Below, in pieces: positions 20,755 to 33,513 of a stretch of DNA of 64,000 nucleotides. The first letter of the stretch is position 1. Each line of letters begins with the position of its first letter. The position numbers were made by a program, and so were the translations under genes. The notes beneath the pieces were generated by a model, which was not told the origin of the DNA, made no database searches, and was given only the letters and a program-made list of their open reading frames with translations. Where the stretch lies: NCBI RefSeq assembly GCF_001638985.1, contig NW_017265142.1, forward strand, positions 248,001 to 312,000. Reading direction: 5' to 3'. This DNA comes from Phycomyces blakesleeanus NRRL 1555(-). Taxonomy: Eukaryota > Mucoromycota > Mucoromycetes > Mucorales > Phycomycetaceae.

Positions 20755-21790
20755 GACCCAGAGGAAGCTCACTCATCAAGGCCAAAAACATCTCAAAAAA
20801 TTCAAAAGAAGATAGATAAGAAGGATGTTTTGATACAATTTAGAATTGAAAAAAGTAAAGGCGATATAGAAAAACGGCAACCTTCTTGCAGTCCAACCAC
20901 TCATCCATGGTCAACATGCAAGCTGTGTTCCAACAGAAAGGAGAACGAGTCTTCATGTGAGTCAGACGAAAGAACTGACCAGTCTGTTATCAAGACGTCC
21001 TTGAATACTCTAGTGCTCTGAATATAGCTGCCAAACAATGCGAAACTTTGGCTAAAAATTATATGCATGATAACTACGAGCGAAGATGTTTACGTTATTT
21101 TTTAAAGACTGTGTCAGAAAAGAATTCAATTAATTACTGCAAAGAGCTCCTAATTGCTTCAAAGAAGGCTTTGACATATTATGTATATCATGAAAAAAAA
21201 AAGGCTCGGATCCTCAATAGCCCTCATCTGTTCCCAATGCCACGCAGAACAGGGAGACTGCCGAAAGGTTACTTACTCTTTGGTCTACTTATCAGCCTGC
21301 TGCATGCGACTTTAAAACGCTTTATGCTCAACCTCATCTTTTCTTCAAATGGCTTCACTTTCTTTCGGAAGAAGTACATAAAAAAGTATACATCACGGGA
21401 CATATGACTTCAAAAGTTGTCTCAAAAGGGTATGTCTACCGCTAGCTTCAAGATATTCCTTTTGTACATACACTGGGCAGAAAGAAGTTTCGTTCTTTGC
21501 AAGAATAAAATATGACCATTCCTTCTGGTCAAGTATACAGACCATAGGGGCTATCGGTTTTTTTCCCTCCTCCTGTATACAGTGTCCAAAACAAGCCAAT
21601 TCCGATTGATGCCCAAGCCTTTTGGAAATTAGTGAAAACGTCTGGTGCAGCAGGATATCCGGCAGACAAAAGAAGCGAGTCTGTCCTCATAGATTTTTAT
21701 CATTAGCTTTTCAACTTTTCAAAACTAGGATCCCGTACAAGAAATGGTCTTTCGAGAAAAAAAAACCGATTCAGGTATAGATTTCTATTT
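20755..21790 (+). pseudogene. Decayed transposon protein, possibly Fanzor/TnpB-related
   Basis: The plus strand has a chain of open fragments in changing frames. From a splice-like acceptor at 20754 comes a basic, Cys-containing part (STCKLCSNRKE). After a frameshift near 21010 comes YSSALNIAAKQCETLAKN and NYERRCLRYFLK. Further fragments near 21330-21420 give HKKVYITGHMTSKVVSKGY. Near 21600-21780 come AFWKLVKTSGAAGYP and, after a stop, LFNFSKLG. A helical E/RR block, then a spacer, then an F-N-F-S-K-L segment before a T-D-G-like site resembles the order in fungal Fanzor proteins (eukaryotic TnpB relatives), but I cannot see the RuvC catalytic acids. At least two frameshifts and several stops make it dead. 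Confidence 0.35.
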
Positions 21791-21846
21791 CATTTATAAA
21801 AGTATCTTGCACAAATATATTACATATATTCTACACACAACAATAA

Positions 21847-21880
<34 letters not shown>

Positions 21881-22253
21881 GCAAATCTTTTTGGTGTTTA
21901 TTTTGTTTGAGCCCAAGATATGTGGTTTTGGCTCCATGGCTTTTTTTCTTCTTCTTCTTCTTTCAATTAAAATTTCTTAATTTTTCTTTTTGTATTTTTT
22001 TTTGAATTGAGAAGAGATTCGTCTAAAGGATTAGTTACAAATGCGGACGAAGCGTCATTCGCACCTTCATATAAAAAAAAACAAGATGGATTTGATGGGT
22101 AGGTAGTGGGGTGGAAGGGATTTTCTTTCTTCTTCTTCTCTCTTTTTTTTGTGTTTTTTGGATTGTACTAGATGGTGTATGTGTGTGTATGTGTGTGTGT
22201 ATGTGTGTGTGTGAGAGAGAGAGAGGCGGTGGTGGGAATTATTATTATCATTT
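21791..22253. other. 3' flank of vigilin with microsatellites
   Basis: An (AAT)n run at about 21847-21879 and (GT)n/(GA)n near 22180-22225, with AT-rich DNA between. No gene seen. Confidence 0.5.
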
Positions 22254-25200
22254 TTAGGTAGACTTTTCAGCCTCGACCTCTGCTGCTGCTGTCTTTGCTG
22301 CTGCTGCCTCGGCCTTTGCTGTTGCTGCCTCGGCCCTTGCTGCTGCATCAGCCTCGCGCTTCTTTCTCTCTTCTGCAAAACGAGCGTCACGCTCTTTTCG
22401 CTTGATTTGTTCGTCCTTCTCATATTCGTAAAGCTCAAACAGCTCGTCCTTGGCAGCACTGGCCTCCTTCTTGCGACCACGAATTGTGATAACATCAGGA
22501 TCCTCAGTCTCTGTTGAGAACGATTTGGGGAATTTGATATAGACGTTGTATTTGTCTTCCAACTTCTTGACGAATCTGCCGCTGGGACCGATCAAGAAAC
22601 GGTGGAATTCCTTGGGAACACTCAGGCTCAGAGTAACCTGATCAGCCAAGTTGCTAACCATTGCTGAGATGCGTTCCTTAGCTGCCTCTACATTGGTTTT
22701 GATACCGTTGATAATGATCTTGACCTTTTGGTCGTTCTTCTTCTTGGACTTGACAATGGTTTCGCCATTCTCAGACTTGTTGGGGTCACTGATGTCAATT
22801 CTAACACCAAGATCATCCTTCAGCTTGTTAATGTTGCTTCCGGACTTGCCGATAACATGGGGAGAGAAAGCTACAGGAATCTCAAATTCGGCAGTGTAAG
22901 AGTTGGAGAACTATAGGAATATCAAAAATAGTATAAGCATTTAATCAATCAGTCAACTGTATTTTATTCATTTCTCTCTCTGTCTCTCTCTAAATATCCA
23001 TTCATTTCCTTTATTATATATATATACTTACGTCGTCATACTTGGCTTCATTATGAACCTTGTTGAGCTCTTCAATTGTACGCTTAACCTCGCTAGATGT
23101 ACCACGAATGATAACCTCATCCTCGTTAGCACCACCGAAACGCACAACAACAGTGGAATCTTCACCCAAAATGGCGTTCAAAGTAGTACCCTTGGGACCA
23201 AGAATAGCACGGTGGAACTTGGCAGGAATGGTAATACTGTTGCTAATATAATCAGACTAAGATTATATACATAAAAAATATTAGTAAAAGAAGGAAGAGA
23301 AAAGAAAAACTTGAAAACCCGCACACTTCTTTTTATTTTCTCTTCCTTAAACTTACAGAGTCAGAAGCAATCTTCTTGATTTCGGCAGTAACAGCATCAA
23401 GAGCCTCCTTTGCTTCGGAAAGCTTGGTTTCTTGGTCATCACCTTCCTTGCCCTCATAGACGATAAGAATTTCTTCGTTTTCGTTATCAGGCACTAAGAT
23501 GGCGACTGAATAGCGAGCCTTGATGCGCTGAAGCTGCTTGCCATGACGGACGGAGATGTAGTGATACAAATGGGGTTCAACCTTGACAGTCGAGAAGAGA
23601 GCAGGGACCAAGTTCTGGAAAATAATGAAACCATCCTGGTATGCAGACACACCATTCTTCTCAACCTTACTGACGAATTCGAGGGGAACAGACTTGCCAA
23701 GGGCATCAGCGCGAGGTACACTGATCTCAACGTCATGATCCTGCTCAATCTTCTTCAAATGTCCGCTCTTAACAATGTACTTGAGTACATTCTTGGAATG
23801 TTGCTGGGGGTTAGGGACTGAGGTGAAGATGCTGGGAATGTCAAGAACAGCAACATGGACAGCGTTAGATTTCTCCAAGACGGCAGTAAGACCGTTGATG
23901 ATACAGTCGTTGTGACCACGAATGGTGACTTCCTCAGAAGCATCAGTGGAAGCGGGAAGCTCAACACTGCAGCCTAATATAGAGATATAAAAGATAAGTA
24001 ATCAATTCATATGATAAATTTCCCTTTGTCCTGCCTCTTTAACCTTCCCCCTTTCTCTTTTTTATAATTCTTTACACATGTGTATATATTCTCGTTTTAG
24101 TATTTACCAGACTTGTCAAAGATCTCACGAAGAGTAGAGCCGTTCTTTCCAATAAGATACTTGTGTTGGCGCTTGGAGACACTGAGGTTGACAGTCTTTG
24201 TGTCTTTCTCCAAAGAATTATAACGATCTTCCAGAATCTGCTTGGCTTGCTGGACTTTCTCTTTGTCGCCAGAGAGAACGAATGCATTATCTCTCACTTT
24301 TCCTTCGACAAGCACATCATAACCGGTCACAATAGGGGGTGTTTGGACCTTGACGCCTAGGGTTTCTTCGATCGACTTCAAGGCACCGTTCTGAGGGCCA
24401 GCCAACAAAAGGTGATACTTGTAATGGAAGTTTTCCAACTTGATGGTTTGCTTGGCAGTCTAAAACGTAAAAATAATAATGAAGGTACAAAAAGTGTTAA
24501 TGATATTGTTTTCTCAATAATAGCAAACTTATCATATGTATATATATATAAAGTCTTTTATTATTATTTTTACCTTGTCACCAACGATGGCTTCAATCTC
24601 GGCCTGTGCAATCTTGATGCCGGCGGCATCGCCCACAATGGTCACATTGACCATTTCCTCATCGTTCTCCTCATTAAGCTCATCCTCTTCTTTGCGGGGG
24701 GGAATGTTGATGCGTGTGCCAGACTTGGCCTCGATCATTTGAAGAGTCTTGCCCTTGGCGCCAATGATGAATCGGCGGGTTGACGAAGGAACAGCCACTT
24801 CAGCTGTACGCTACACGACATAAAGAATAAAACCAAAGCAAGAGAGAGAGAATAGAAGAAGCAGAAAAAAGTCAGAAAATAAAAATAAAAGAAAGCCAAT
24901 CTCATCAATACGTAAAACATATAAAATATTCTTTTTTCTTCTTCTTTTTCCTTACCTTAACTACCAAACCAGCAATAAGCTCTCTTTTTGCCTTTTCGGT
25001 GTCAGCGGGAGTACCCTGAATGAGGAATGTGGTGGTTCCTGAACGGTTTGTGGAAGCAATTATGGTGGTTCCGGTCTTGTTGATGACCTGCTGAATCACA
25101 TCTGAATTGCTCTTAAAGCCAAGAGGCTTGACTGGCTGGTTAGCGGTCTGCTGGTTGGCGGGCAACTCAAGAACATCAGTGATGTGGGGGACAGTAGACT

Positions 25201-25594
25201 TTTTAGCAGCGTTCGAGGCAGGTGCACGACCCATTGAGCGGGTAACTGGCTGGGTCTTGACACGCGAGACTGCAGCGGCGGACCAGCCAGAAGTAATTGG
25301 TGCGCGAGATGAGCCGGACGAGAGGGATGGGAAGGCCGACTCGGATGCCAGGTCCAGCTTGTCATCCTTCTTCTTCTCCTTCTTGATAACCGCGGGCTTA
25401 CTGATGGGTGTAGGGTAATCTCCTGCAATCAAAGGCTCGGAAAAGTCTGTTGTTACAACCGGGTCATTCGCACTAGGGACCATAGTCTCTTCTACAGACG
25501 CGTCCTGAGGAGCAGCAGTCTGGGCGTGCAGGAGTGCAAGCTTGGCAGAAGGTGTCAGGGAGTCGAAAGCGGGATGGTGTTCCGTGGAGCTCAT
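22254..25594 (-). CDS. SCP160: Vigilin/Scp160-like multi-KH-domain RNA-binding protein
   Basis: Six exons (24956-25594, 24574-24810, 24108-24459, 23357-23973, 23032-23256, 22254-22910) join in phase to 908 residues. The N-terminal 180 residues are low-complexity (Ser/Pro/Thr and Lys runs). Several KH domains follow, each recognised by its GxxG loop: IIGAKGKT, YLIGKNGST, AILGPKGTT, HVIGKSGSN and FLIGPSGRF. More divergent copies (such as LAGPQNG and the exon-4 region) have lost the loop. The C-terminus is a charged Ala/Glu/Lys coiled coil. Vigilins bind mRNAs and polysomes, often at the ER, and affect translation efficiency and ploidy in yeast. It is shorter than yeast Scp160 (about 1200), so fewer KH repeats are present. 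Confidence 0.92.
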
Positions 25595-25840
25595 TGTTCA
25601 GATGGAAAGAGAGAGAGAGAGAGAGAGAGAGAGGCAGGAAACGCGGGTTAACAAAAAAAACAACAGGGGGATGGAGCGATCGAAACTACCCGCGAGATGG
25701 AGAGAAAGTGATAGAAAATAAAATAAAGGCGGGAGCAGAATAAGCAAGAGCGCGGCTTTTGTTTGGATCCAATCGCAAGACGGCTTGCTTGTTGGACAGA
25801 CAAACGTGGCTCCTAATCAATTGATGAACCTGAGATTGAA
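25595..25840. promoter_or_regulatory. Shared promoter of vigilin and ALG10
   Basis: The two genes are head to head with 246 bases between starts. A (GA)n tract of about 26 bases lies at 25608-25633, within the presumed vigilin leader. Confidence 0.5.
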
Positions 25841-27905
25841 ATGAACGGCCGCCCTTTGTTCTTCTTCTTCCTCTTGCCTTGTCTTATGGACGTCTTTGCG
25901 CTGGCACTCCACTCGGTGGCGCTCGCATGGGAGTCGTCGAAAGTTAGGAACTATGTTTCTAAACCATATATGGTAGATAAAATAAAAGGAGATCGAAAGC
26001 TTCAAACCAACATAGATGTGACACGCCTTTTTTTTTTCTTATCCAAGGACGAGATATTCCATGTCCCACAAGCTCAAAGATATTGTATGGGAGATTATGC
26101 CAGTTGGGATCCCAAACTAACTACACCTCCTGGCCTGTAAGTGTATTTTGTATTTACTTGAAAAGAGAATATAAATTAAAATTAAACAAATTATATATAT
26201 ATTAGTTATATCATTAGCCGCGGATTTAGTATCTTGTCAACAGCGGTTGGTGTGGATGGTTGTACTCCAAGTGCTCTGCGTATGACCAACATTTTCTTTT
26301 CTCTCGGTCTCTTATTTGTAATTGATTCCTTGATCGGCTGCCTACACCCGACATCACCGGCTATCCGTTCTCGTTATGCTCTTGCCTTGGTTTGGTTTCC
26401 GGTCCTCTTCTTCTTTAATGGGCTATATTATACAGATACAGGATCGACTTTTTTTGTCTTATTGTCGTATCTTCTGGTGAACAAAAGACATTACTGGGCA
26501 GCAGGAACTGTATGAAGATCAAAACCAAAAAGAAAAATATGATAATCAGATAATCCAGTTAACAGGAATAATTATAATTTCTAGGCTGGGATTGTTTCCG
26601 TAACATTTCGCCAGACTAATATCATTTGGGTTTTGTTTTTTATGGTGCTTGTCATCATTCAAACTCTCGAAGACGCAAGCAAGAAAAGCAAGGAAACTAC
26701 AGCTGTGTATAACCCAACTTTTTCCAATGTCACTCAATTTGGTAAGGGGGGCCAATGGAAGTGATTGAGAAATTTGGACTTTGATTTTATTTTATTAACC
26801 TTGTAATTCAAAAAGGAGATATTGTATGCTCCGTCAAAAGTCTTGTTGTAAATACATTGTATAATATTCCTACTATTTTACCAAATGTATTGGTTTTTGG
26901 TATAGCCTTGACTGGATTTGCTGGTTTCTTGGTATGGAATGGGGGAATTGTACTAGGTAATCAAGTAAATTACATATTCGCAACAATATTCAGAAAGATC
27001 TGACAATATTCAATTTGATTCTTTTTTTTTTCAAAGGCGATCGTTCGAACCATCTGGCAGGGTATAACGTTCCTCAACTGTTTTACTTTTCCTCGTTCCT
27101 GTCCTTCTTTATGGCTCCTTGGATATTAAACATCAAGAATATCTCAGAGGTTCTTATGACTTTAACGAAACCTAAACAGTAAGTCTATTGGTTACTTACA
27201 CCAGCATTTAAAAAAGAAATATTACTCGAGATATTGACTTTTCTTTTTGCATTGAACGTGCAGATTAGCCATGTACTTTATAGGACTTGTGCTCTCTTTG
27301 TATACCGTACATAAATTCACGTAGGAGTTTGTGGTTTATTGAAGATTTGTGTATAAATCTTGTAACCTTAACTTTAATTATTATTTTTTAAGGTACGAGC
27401 ATCCATTCTTACTGAGTGATAACCGACATTATACATTTTATATTTGGAAAAACATCTATCGTCGTCACTGGTCTGTGCGATACATCCTGACGCCATTTTA
27501 TTTACTAAGCGTAAAGTTAAATATTGCAGCAATTGGTAAGTCAGTAAACATACACACAAACTAAAGTTTAGAACTTTCACTATAGATATAACTAACACTA
27601 ATAAAAAAACCCCCCTTTCTTCTTGTTCTTTCTTGCAAAAAAAAGTACCATATGTGTCCGTCTTGCATGTAATCGGATACGTCTTTACTCTCGTCTTGAC
27701 TCTTGTACCGTCTCCTCTTCTGGAGTTTCGTTATTTTATCGTTCCTTTTCTTTTTTATGCTGTTCATTTCCAACCCCAACTGAAACGCACCTACCTAGCC
27801 ATTGCCTTTTATTCGATCATCAACCTTGCTACACTGTATATGTTCTTTAATCGAACTTTTGAATGGGCCAGCGAGCCAGGATCCTCTCAAAGGTTTATGT
27901 GGTAG
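25841..27905 (+). CDS. ALG10: ALG10/DIE2 dolichyl-P-Glc alpha-1,2-glucosyltransferase
   Basis: Nine exons (25841-25972, 26048-26136, 26206-26509, 26585-26741, 26816-26956, 27037-27178, 27264-27320, 27393-27535, 27646-27905) join in phase to 474 residues, the length of human ALG10. Hallmarks are [17 protein letters not shown] at the luminal loop after helix 1, [34 protein letters not shown], and [17 protein letters not shown] near the C-terminus. The rest is a chain of membrane helices. The enzyme adds the third and last glucose to Glc2Man9GlcNAc2-PP-dolichol in the ER, which completes the N-glycan donor. The start is the first ATG; Met16 would shorten helix 1. Confidence 0.96.
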
Positions 27906-28286
27906 ATGCGTATGATCGTCTGCTTTTTATATATAAACTTTAAGTAATAATTTTGTGTCATTAGTGGCAGTATACTTTAATTAATCAATTAAAAGGTTGA
28001 ATTTTATAAGACAATAGTAGATAATTGAACATTTGCACCCCTAATAATAAAATCAGCTATTTATTTACTGACATCAAGAGAATACTCAATTAGACTCAAG
28101 CTTATCCACATAAAATGAAGGAATTGTTTCCTTTCGTATGTGCTTTATATTCTCGATCGTTCTGCTTCTCCCCCTCTACTTTTTTTTGGCTGAAATTGCA
28201 TTGAAAAGCAGTCCTAAAAAAATGGATGCTCCTCAATCTTCAACAATCGATGCACTAATTTTCTTTCCCCTCTCCAACACAACACA
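27906..28286. other. Gap between ALG10 and RRP40
   Basis: 381 bases: the ALG10 3' flank, then the RRP40 promoter with a pyrimidine-rich stretch (about 28150-28190). Nothing else is seen. Confidence 0.5.
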
Positions 28287-29136
28287 ATGATAGTCGATCA
28301 ACCCGACCAAGTTGTCCTTCCAGGTGACATTATTCCCATTAACACTGATTCTGCATCTTCCGAAGAGTCTATTATTCTTGGTCCTGGTCTGAGACAGGAG
28401 GGAGAGAATATCGTGGCTGTCAAGGCTGGTATCTTACGTCATTTGGAAGTCGGTAACCGATGGTGGATCGAGAGTAATCAAAAGCGGGTAAATCTTTAAA
28501 TTGATTGAGGACAGATTCTGTATACCCAGACCGTGATATTCACGAGAAAAATAATAGTACATTGCTGCCGCAGGTGATTCCGTTCTGGGCACAGTAACAG
28601 CTCGTCTGGCTGAATTTTACAGAGTCGACATTGGAACTGCTCATTCAGCTGTGTTGCCTGTATTGGCTTTTGAAGGCGCAACAAAGCGCAACAGACCTAA
28701 TCTTGTCAACCGCTCGCTGGTCTACTGTCGTGTCTCTATGGCCAACCCAGATATGGAAGCAGAACTTGAGTGTGTAAACCCTACTACTGGAAAGGCTGAT
28801 GGTTTCGGTGAAATGAAGGGCGGTCATGTATTCACATGTTCTTTAGGATTATGTCGAAGGTAAGAAAGAAAACAACTATCATTGTCTTTTTTTTAAAAAT
28901 AACAATAACAATAATAATAATAATTGCTTCATAGACTATTGAACCCAGAGACACCTGTCTTGAAATTGTTGGGTGATGAGATGCCTTTTGAACTTGCGGT
29001 TGGTATGAATGGTCGGGTTTGGGTGAATGCAAACACGGTAAAGGACACTATTACAGTATGTAATGCAATTCAGAATTCCGAGTACCTAAGTGCAGAGGAA
29101 TGCCAGTCAATGGTAGAGAATTTACTACAAGGATAA
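28287..29136 (+). CDS. RRP40: Exosome cap subunit Rrp40 (EXOSC3)
   Basis: Three exons (28287-28487, 28558-28859, 28935-29136) join in phase to 234 residues, close to yeast Rrp40 (240). The order is an N-terminal domain with LPGDIIPI, an S1 domain (GDSVLGTVTARLAEFYRVDIG) with the family motif FEGATKRNRPN, and a KH domain containing GMNGRVWV and the tail. Rrp40 is one of three S1/KH cap proteins on the nine-subunit RNA exosome. It helps guide RNA into the channel for 3'-5' decay in nucleus and cytoplasm. The intron at 28488 falls before the S1 domain. Strong match. Confidence 0.96.
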
Positions 29137-29572
29137 TCACAAAACAATAAAAATAATAAAAAATAATAAAAGGACAGCGAACACTCTGTATATAACACCT
29201 TTTTAAGTTTCTTTTTTTCTTTTTTTTCTTTTTCTTTAATGAATTAGACGTGTAGCATGCAAGTTTGCTTTATGGTAGAAAGATAGAAGGAAGGGAGAAA
29301 GGAATGGTAGAGAAAAGGAGAAAGAGGAAGGAAGTGAGGGAAAGAGAGAGAGAGAAAGGAGTGACAGTGTATATACTAGATCCCGTTCAAGGAGAATAAA
29401 AAAAAGAAACCAAAGAGATCTAGAGAAAACATTGAGTTCTGGGTAAAGAAACAATATGGGAAAACGACAAAATGGCAATTTTTTACCTTGATTTAAGAAC
29501 AAGATACTTGTTAAGAATACAAGTTTATCGTTGAAAATCAACGGGACAATAATTTAAAGCTTTATTAACCGC
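29137..29572. other. Convergent 3' flanks with a purine-rich tract
   Basis: Between RRP40 (+) and SNF5 (-). 29277-29365 is almost purely purine on the plus strand (AGAAGGAAGGGAGAAAGG-type). No gene. Confidence 0.5.
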
Positions 29573-31730
29573 CTAGAAACATTGTTTGTTATTTATATAT
29601 TTATTCAAAATATCTTGGCGCACAAAAGAAGGCTTACTTGGATGAGGTCGTGTGTGATCCGCCCGGTTAGTTGAATGAAGTGAGATGACACTTTGCATAC
29701 TTTGACTAGGATGGGTGGTTTGGTTTCCTGCTGCCTCAGCTGCTATGTTGATACGAGCGCGCATAGCACTGCGTCGCTGAGAATGCATTGTAACATCAGA
29801 TACAGGTGCACGAGGAGGGTTGGAGATGCTGGTAATAAATTGTTCGTCTGTCATGTCATGATCGGGTGGAATGGCATAGACAGTTCTGTTGGTCTTTATT
29901 GGTTCACGGTCGGGTAAGAGAATACCACGTCTACCGCGTGTTTGACGTCGTTTACGTCTAAAAGAAAAAAGAAACACACACACACACATTCAATTCAATA
30001 CACTAAAATACACGTCCTTTTGCCCTTTCAATAATCAGAAATAATAGAAAACACCTTTACCTGGCCTCTCTCATACGATCTTTCTCTATCTTTTCTACTT
30101 CTGCGTCTGTCAGTTCAAGCAATGCTGGTGTAAAACGCTCGACTTGTTCTCCTTCACGTATAATTGATTTTAGTACAGGCAAAAAGCTGTGCTTCAGATC
30201 GTCGTCGGTGACAGGCGAGTCGTTAAATTCATGTCCCACAAGTAAAAGCGATTTGATATACACATATATCTGCTCACGAATCGAATGTGCAATAGCCGTC
30301 CTGTAGCCAATTCTCGATCAATCAAAGGTTACCCAACCCACTCCACTCAAGCTTACTTGAATTCGCCTCCCAGGCCCAACTCTGTTGACATAACCTGAGC
30401 GAATGCTTCCGGGGAGTTGCGCTGACAGCTAATATCCCATTCAAATTGATCCAGCAATGCACGGTTACCTACCGTGATGTCCAGCTAACACGCACAATAA
30501 TAAATTTTCATTTTGAATTTTGAATTTTGAATTTTTCTTTTTTCCCCTTCTTTTTTATCACAAGGATCATTTTTGTGCATGTACAACTTACTCTGATTAA
30601 CATTCGTAATTCTCTACTCTTGACTTTCTTTTCATCTTCTGGTTCCTCTTCTTTCTTTACTGCTACTTCATTTTCATTTCTTTCGGCCACTTCTTCCTTC
30701 TCCTGGTCGGAGTCGTCTTTGGTAACCATACTTGCATTGTGAAGATAATAGTCTTGGATCTGATCCCGGAGTGTACGTGTAATCTGAGGTGCAAAAGATG
30801 CTGCTGGCAAACGTAAATCCTCACACAGTACATTTGCAAATTGCTCGGGTGTCACCAATGTCTCTGGAATTGAGCAATACATCAGTAAGAAAAATACAGA
30901 TCTAACTGAACGCGTTACCATTCAAATTCCATGTAAATGTATCTCTGAGCTTGTATCCATCAATTTCCAGGTCGATACGGATAGGTACCAAGGCATCTTC
31001 TTTCTCTGCCTGCTCTGTCATTTCTTCCAGGGCACTGAAAATAAAACATATTGTGCATTAACTACATTTATTCGCTCACACACATGTTTAGTATTAAGAC
31101 TTACAAGCGAAACTCGCGCGCATGTCTCATTCTTTTGCGCTGCTGGGGATAAACAATTCGTGTCTGACCTCCTGTTGTTCCATTACCATGGCCATTGTAA
31201 CCTGGACCAAAACCTACAATGGGTCCGTGCTGGGTTTTTGCTCTTCGCTCTGCTCCTGCAAGCTCAATGTCTCGCTTCTTTTCTTGAGCGAGATCAATGT
31301 GTCGTTTGTGCTGAATATTAAGTGTTTCTTGGTATGTATTGTCACGTTCTCGATATAGTGCTAGATTACGTTTCTGGACAGGTGTGTGAACGGGGGTTGT
31401 TTCAACATGTGGAACGACAGTCATTGGCGGTCGTACGCCGGCTGGCTGACCAGCAAATTGCTGGCCCATTCGTGGTGGAGCTGCAGCTGATGGATGAGCA
31501 GTGAGACGAAAAGACGGCATCCGATTATTAGGAACTGCACGATTAGGGTCATTCCAACCAGCAAGATCAGGTGCGTGTGGTGCCATACCCGGGGGAGGCA
31601 TAGACGTGTATAGATGAGGTACTGGTTGGAATTGTGTCGGCTGTAGCCGTGCTGAGGATTGCATTGCATACATGGCCATGCGCTGCTGCTGGAGCTGCTG
31701 GAGCTGCGTTGGGGTCATGTTTTTTTGCAT
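29573..31730 (-). CDS. SNF5: SNF5/SMARCB1 core subunit of SWI/SNF-type chromatin remod​eller
   Basis: Six exons (31105-31730, 30919-31034, 30592-30863, 30357-30484, 30061-30300, 29573-29957) join in phase to 588 residues. The N-terminal 200 residues are Gln/Pro/Ala/Met-rich ([15 protein letters not shown]), a disordered arm. The SNF5 domain (about 215-450) has the two characteristic imperfect repeats: [20 protein letters not shown] with [12 protein letters not shown], and [18 protein letters not shown] with [12 protein letters not shown]. The C-terminal part is basic ([11 protein letters not shown]). Snf5/Sfh1 clamps the nucleosome acidic patch in SWI/SNF or RSC. Which of the two this is cannot be decided from sequence. 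Met1 (31730) or Met5 could be the start. Confidence 0.95.
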
Positions 31731-32760
31731 TAGGACGATAAAGAGAAGACAACTTTGAACAGAATTGGAGTATAGTAACTTAGAAATTGTCCAGTGACTG
31801 GTAAACGGAAATAACCAACCAATGATGACCAAAACAGCGAAATTGGAAGGCAGAACAAAGAAGAACAAAAAAGAGAGAAAAAAATGTCGATTTTAAGAGT
31901 TGATTCTCTCCCAAGAACCCCTAGTAGATAAATATAGATGTATATGGATATGGATATATACATATTTATATAAGTGTGTAATATGAACACACACACTCAT
32001 GCAGATATTACAGATTTACTTACCAGAATTTCAATATTATATTCTGTTAAGATTATTTTTTAGAATTAAATTAAAAAAATATATATATCTTTTGGTTATT
32101 CTTCTGGTATAAATTGTATAAACAACTTTATTTAATTTTTTGAATTATTAAGTACAAGTATATTGAAGGTATATGTATAAGCAAGTAGGTTATACGAATA
32201 TATTTCAATTCAACTGTAAAGATACTATAGAGATAATTGAACCTTCCTTTAAAGGTCCAAAATAATGTAGACAAGTTTTTAACTAATTTAAATGTACCAT
32301 TTATAATTGAAAATGCATAGTAGATATGTAGCGAAATATTTAGTATTTGAGTTATCCGTATATATATATGTCCTTGCTCAAAGTATCTATTATAGCAGAA
32401 ATAAACTCTTCTGATTAGCAACAATTGCTCTATTGTAGTGAAATCCATGAACATTTCTAAAAGATTCTTACAACCCATCAATATACAGTATGTCATGTGA
32501 CAATAATGTTAATTCAATTTGGTACAAACTACACACAAACATATACAGATACAGATACACCCAGATAATGTGTATGGCTGGGGGTTGAGGTGACCCTGTC
32601 GATAAGTCAATAAAACAAATTTCCCTTCTTCCACAATATATAAGCAGAAAAAATCTGCCACATTAAGCCAAGTTGATGTGTGTGTGTATGTGTGTAAATA
32701 TAGCCAACAGTCGTCTTCTTGGTGTTACTTTTTTGTTTTTGTTTTGTTTTTTAATAAAGT
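31731..32760. other. SNF5 promoter and AT-rich spacer
   Basis: The first 150 bases are the likely SNF5 leader/promoter. The rest is AT-rich with TA runs (32060-32090, 32350-32370). No gene is supported. Confidence 0.45.
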
Positions 32761-33269
32761 CTAAACAGAGGGTTCTTCCTTATGGAACTCAACACCGGGT
32801 ACATGATGAGGATGGAACACACGCTAAAAAAAATTCAAAAAAAAAGAAATTTTTAACATCACTGATTCAACCAAACATTTCCAATCGCGTTTTCTTACCT
32901 CGGCATCAGCATAGGCGGCACCGAAACCCCATCCGGTACTGATAGCAATAGGCCATGTACGCTCTGCAAAACAAACAAAAATGGAAAGAAAGAAAAATAG
33001 CGTGAATAATTAAATACATTGATGTTCAAGTATTATAGACCCTCGATTATTATATAACATTAAAGGCCGATGCTTACTCTTGAACAACAAGGCCGATGCG
33101 ACAATTCCAACACTCAAACCTAAGCCAGTCTTGACCACAAAGTTGGAGATTACGCGATCCCACTTGTTATGACGAAAATAAGGTCAGTTGTCTTGTTCGA
33201 TAATCGGAATGTAGAAGCGTTTACCTTGTGTGCCAAAAGGTCTTCGCTCTGAATCTTGTTCTCGGACAT
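32761..33269 (-). CDS. MIC10: MIC10, MICOS cristae-junction subunit
   Basis: Four exons (33225-33269, 33078-33162, 32899-32963, 32761-32823) join in phase to 85 residues, the usual size. Two short membrane segments each carry a glycine motif, GLGLSVGIVASALLF and GWGFGAAYAD, separated by a positively charged loop (KKR). This hairpin with GxGxGxG-type motifs is diagnostic for Mic10, which oligomerises and bends the inner mitochondrial membrane at cristae junctions. The N-terminus SEDLLAHKWDRVI also fits. The gene diverges from an EF-hand gene across 244 bases. Confidence 0.95.
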
Positions 33270-33513
33270 AATGAAGGAATAGGTTGAAAAGAAGCTCGAA
33301 AACACTGAAAAATAAAATAAAAATGACGTATTCTTGTCTATCCGGGGGGTCTTGGGCGGGGCTTGCTTTTTTTTCCCTTTAATTCATTCTTTCATCCTTT
33401 CTCTTCTTTCGCTTTTCTCCTTCTTTCATTCATTTCTCTCTGTCTTGACCTTATTAGATTGTGTGTTCTTTTGTCTTATATTTGCTTTTTGCTAGTTTCT
33501 TGAAACTACAAGT
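33270..33513. promoter_or_regulatory. Shared promoter of MIC10 and the EF-hand gene
   Basis: 244 bases between two divergent starts. Pyrimidine-rich blocks (33370-33440) lie on the EF-hand side, and a short GC-rich patch (CGGGGGGTCTTGGGCGGGG-like, about 33342-33361) is central. Confidence 0.5.

Noticed and set aside
32128..32496. 122-codon minus-strand ORF
   Set aside because: Composition is the Ile/Tyr/Leu mix expected from AT-rich noise; no splice context or recognisable motif.
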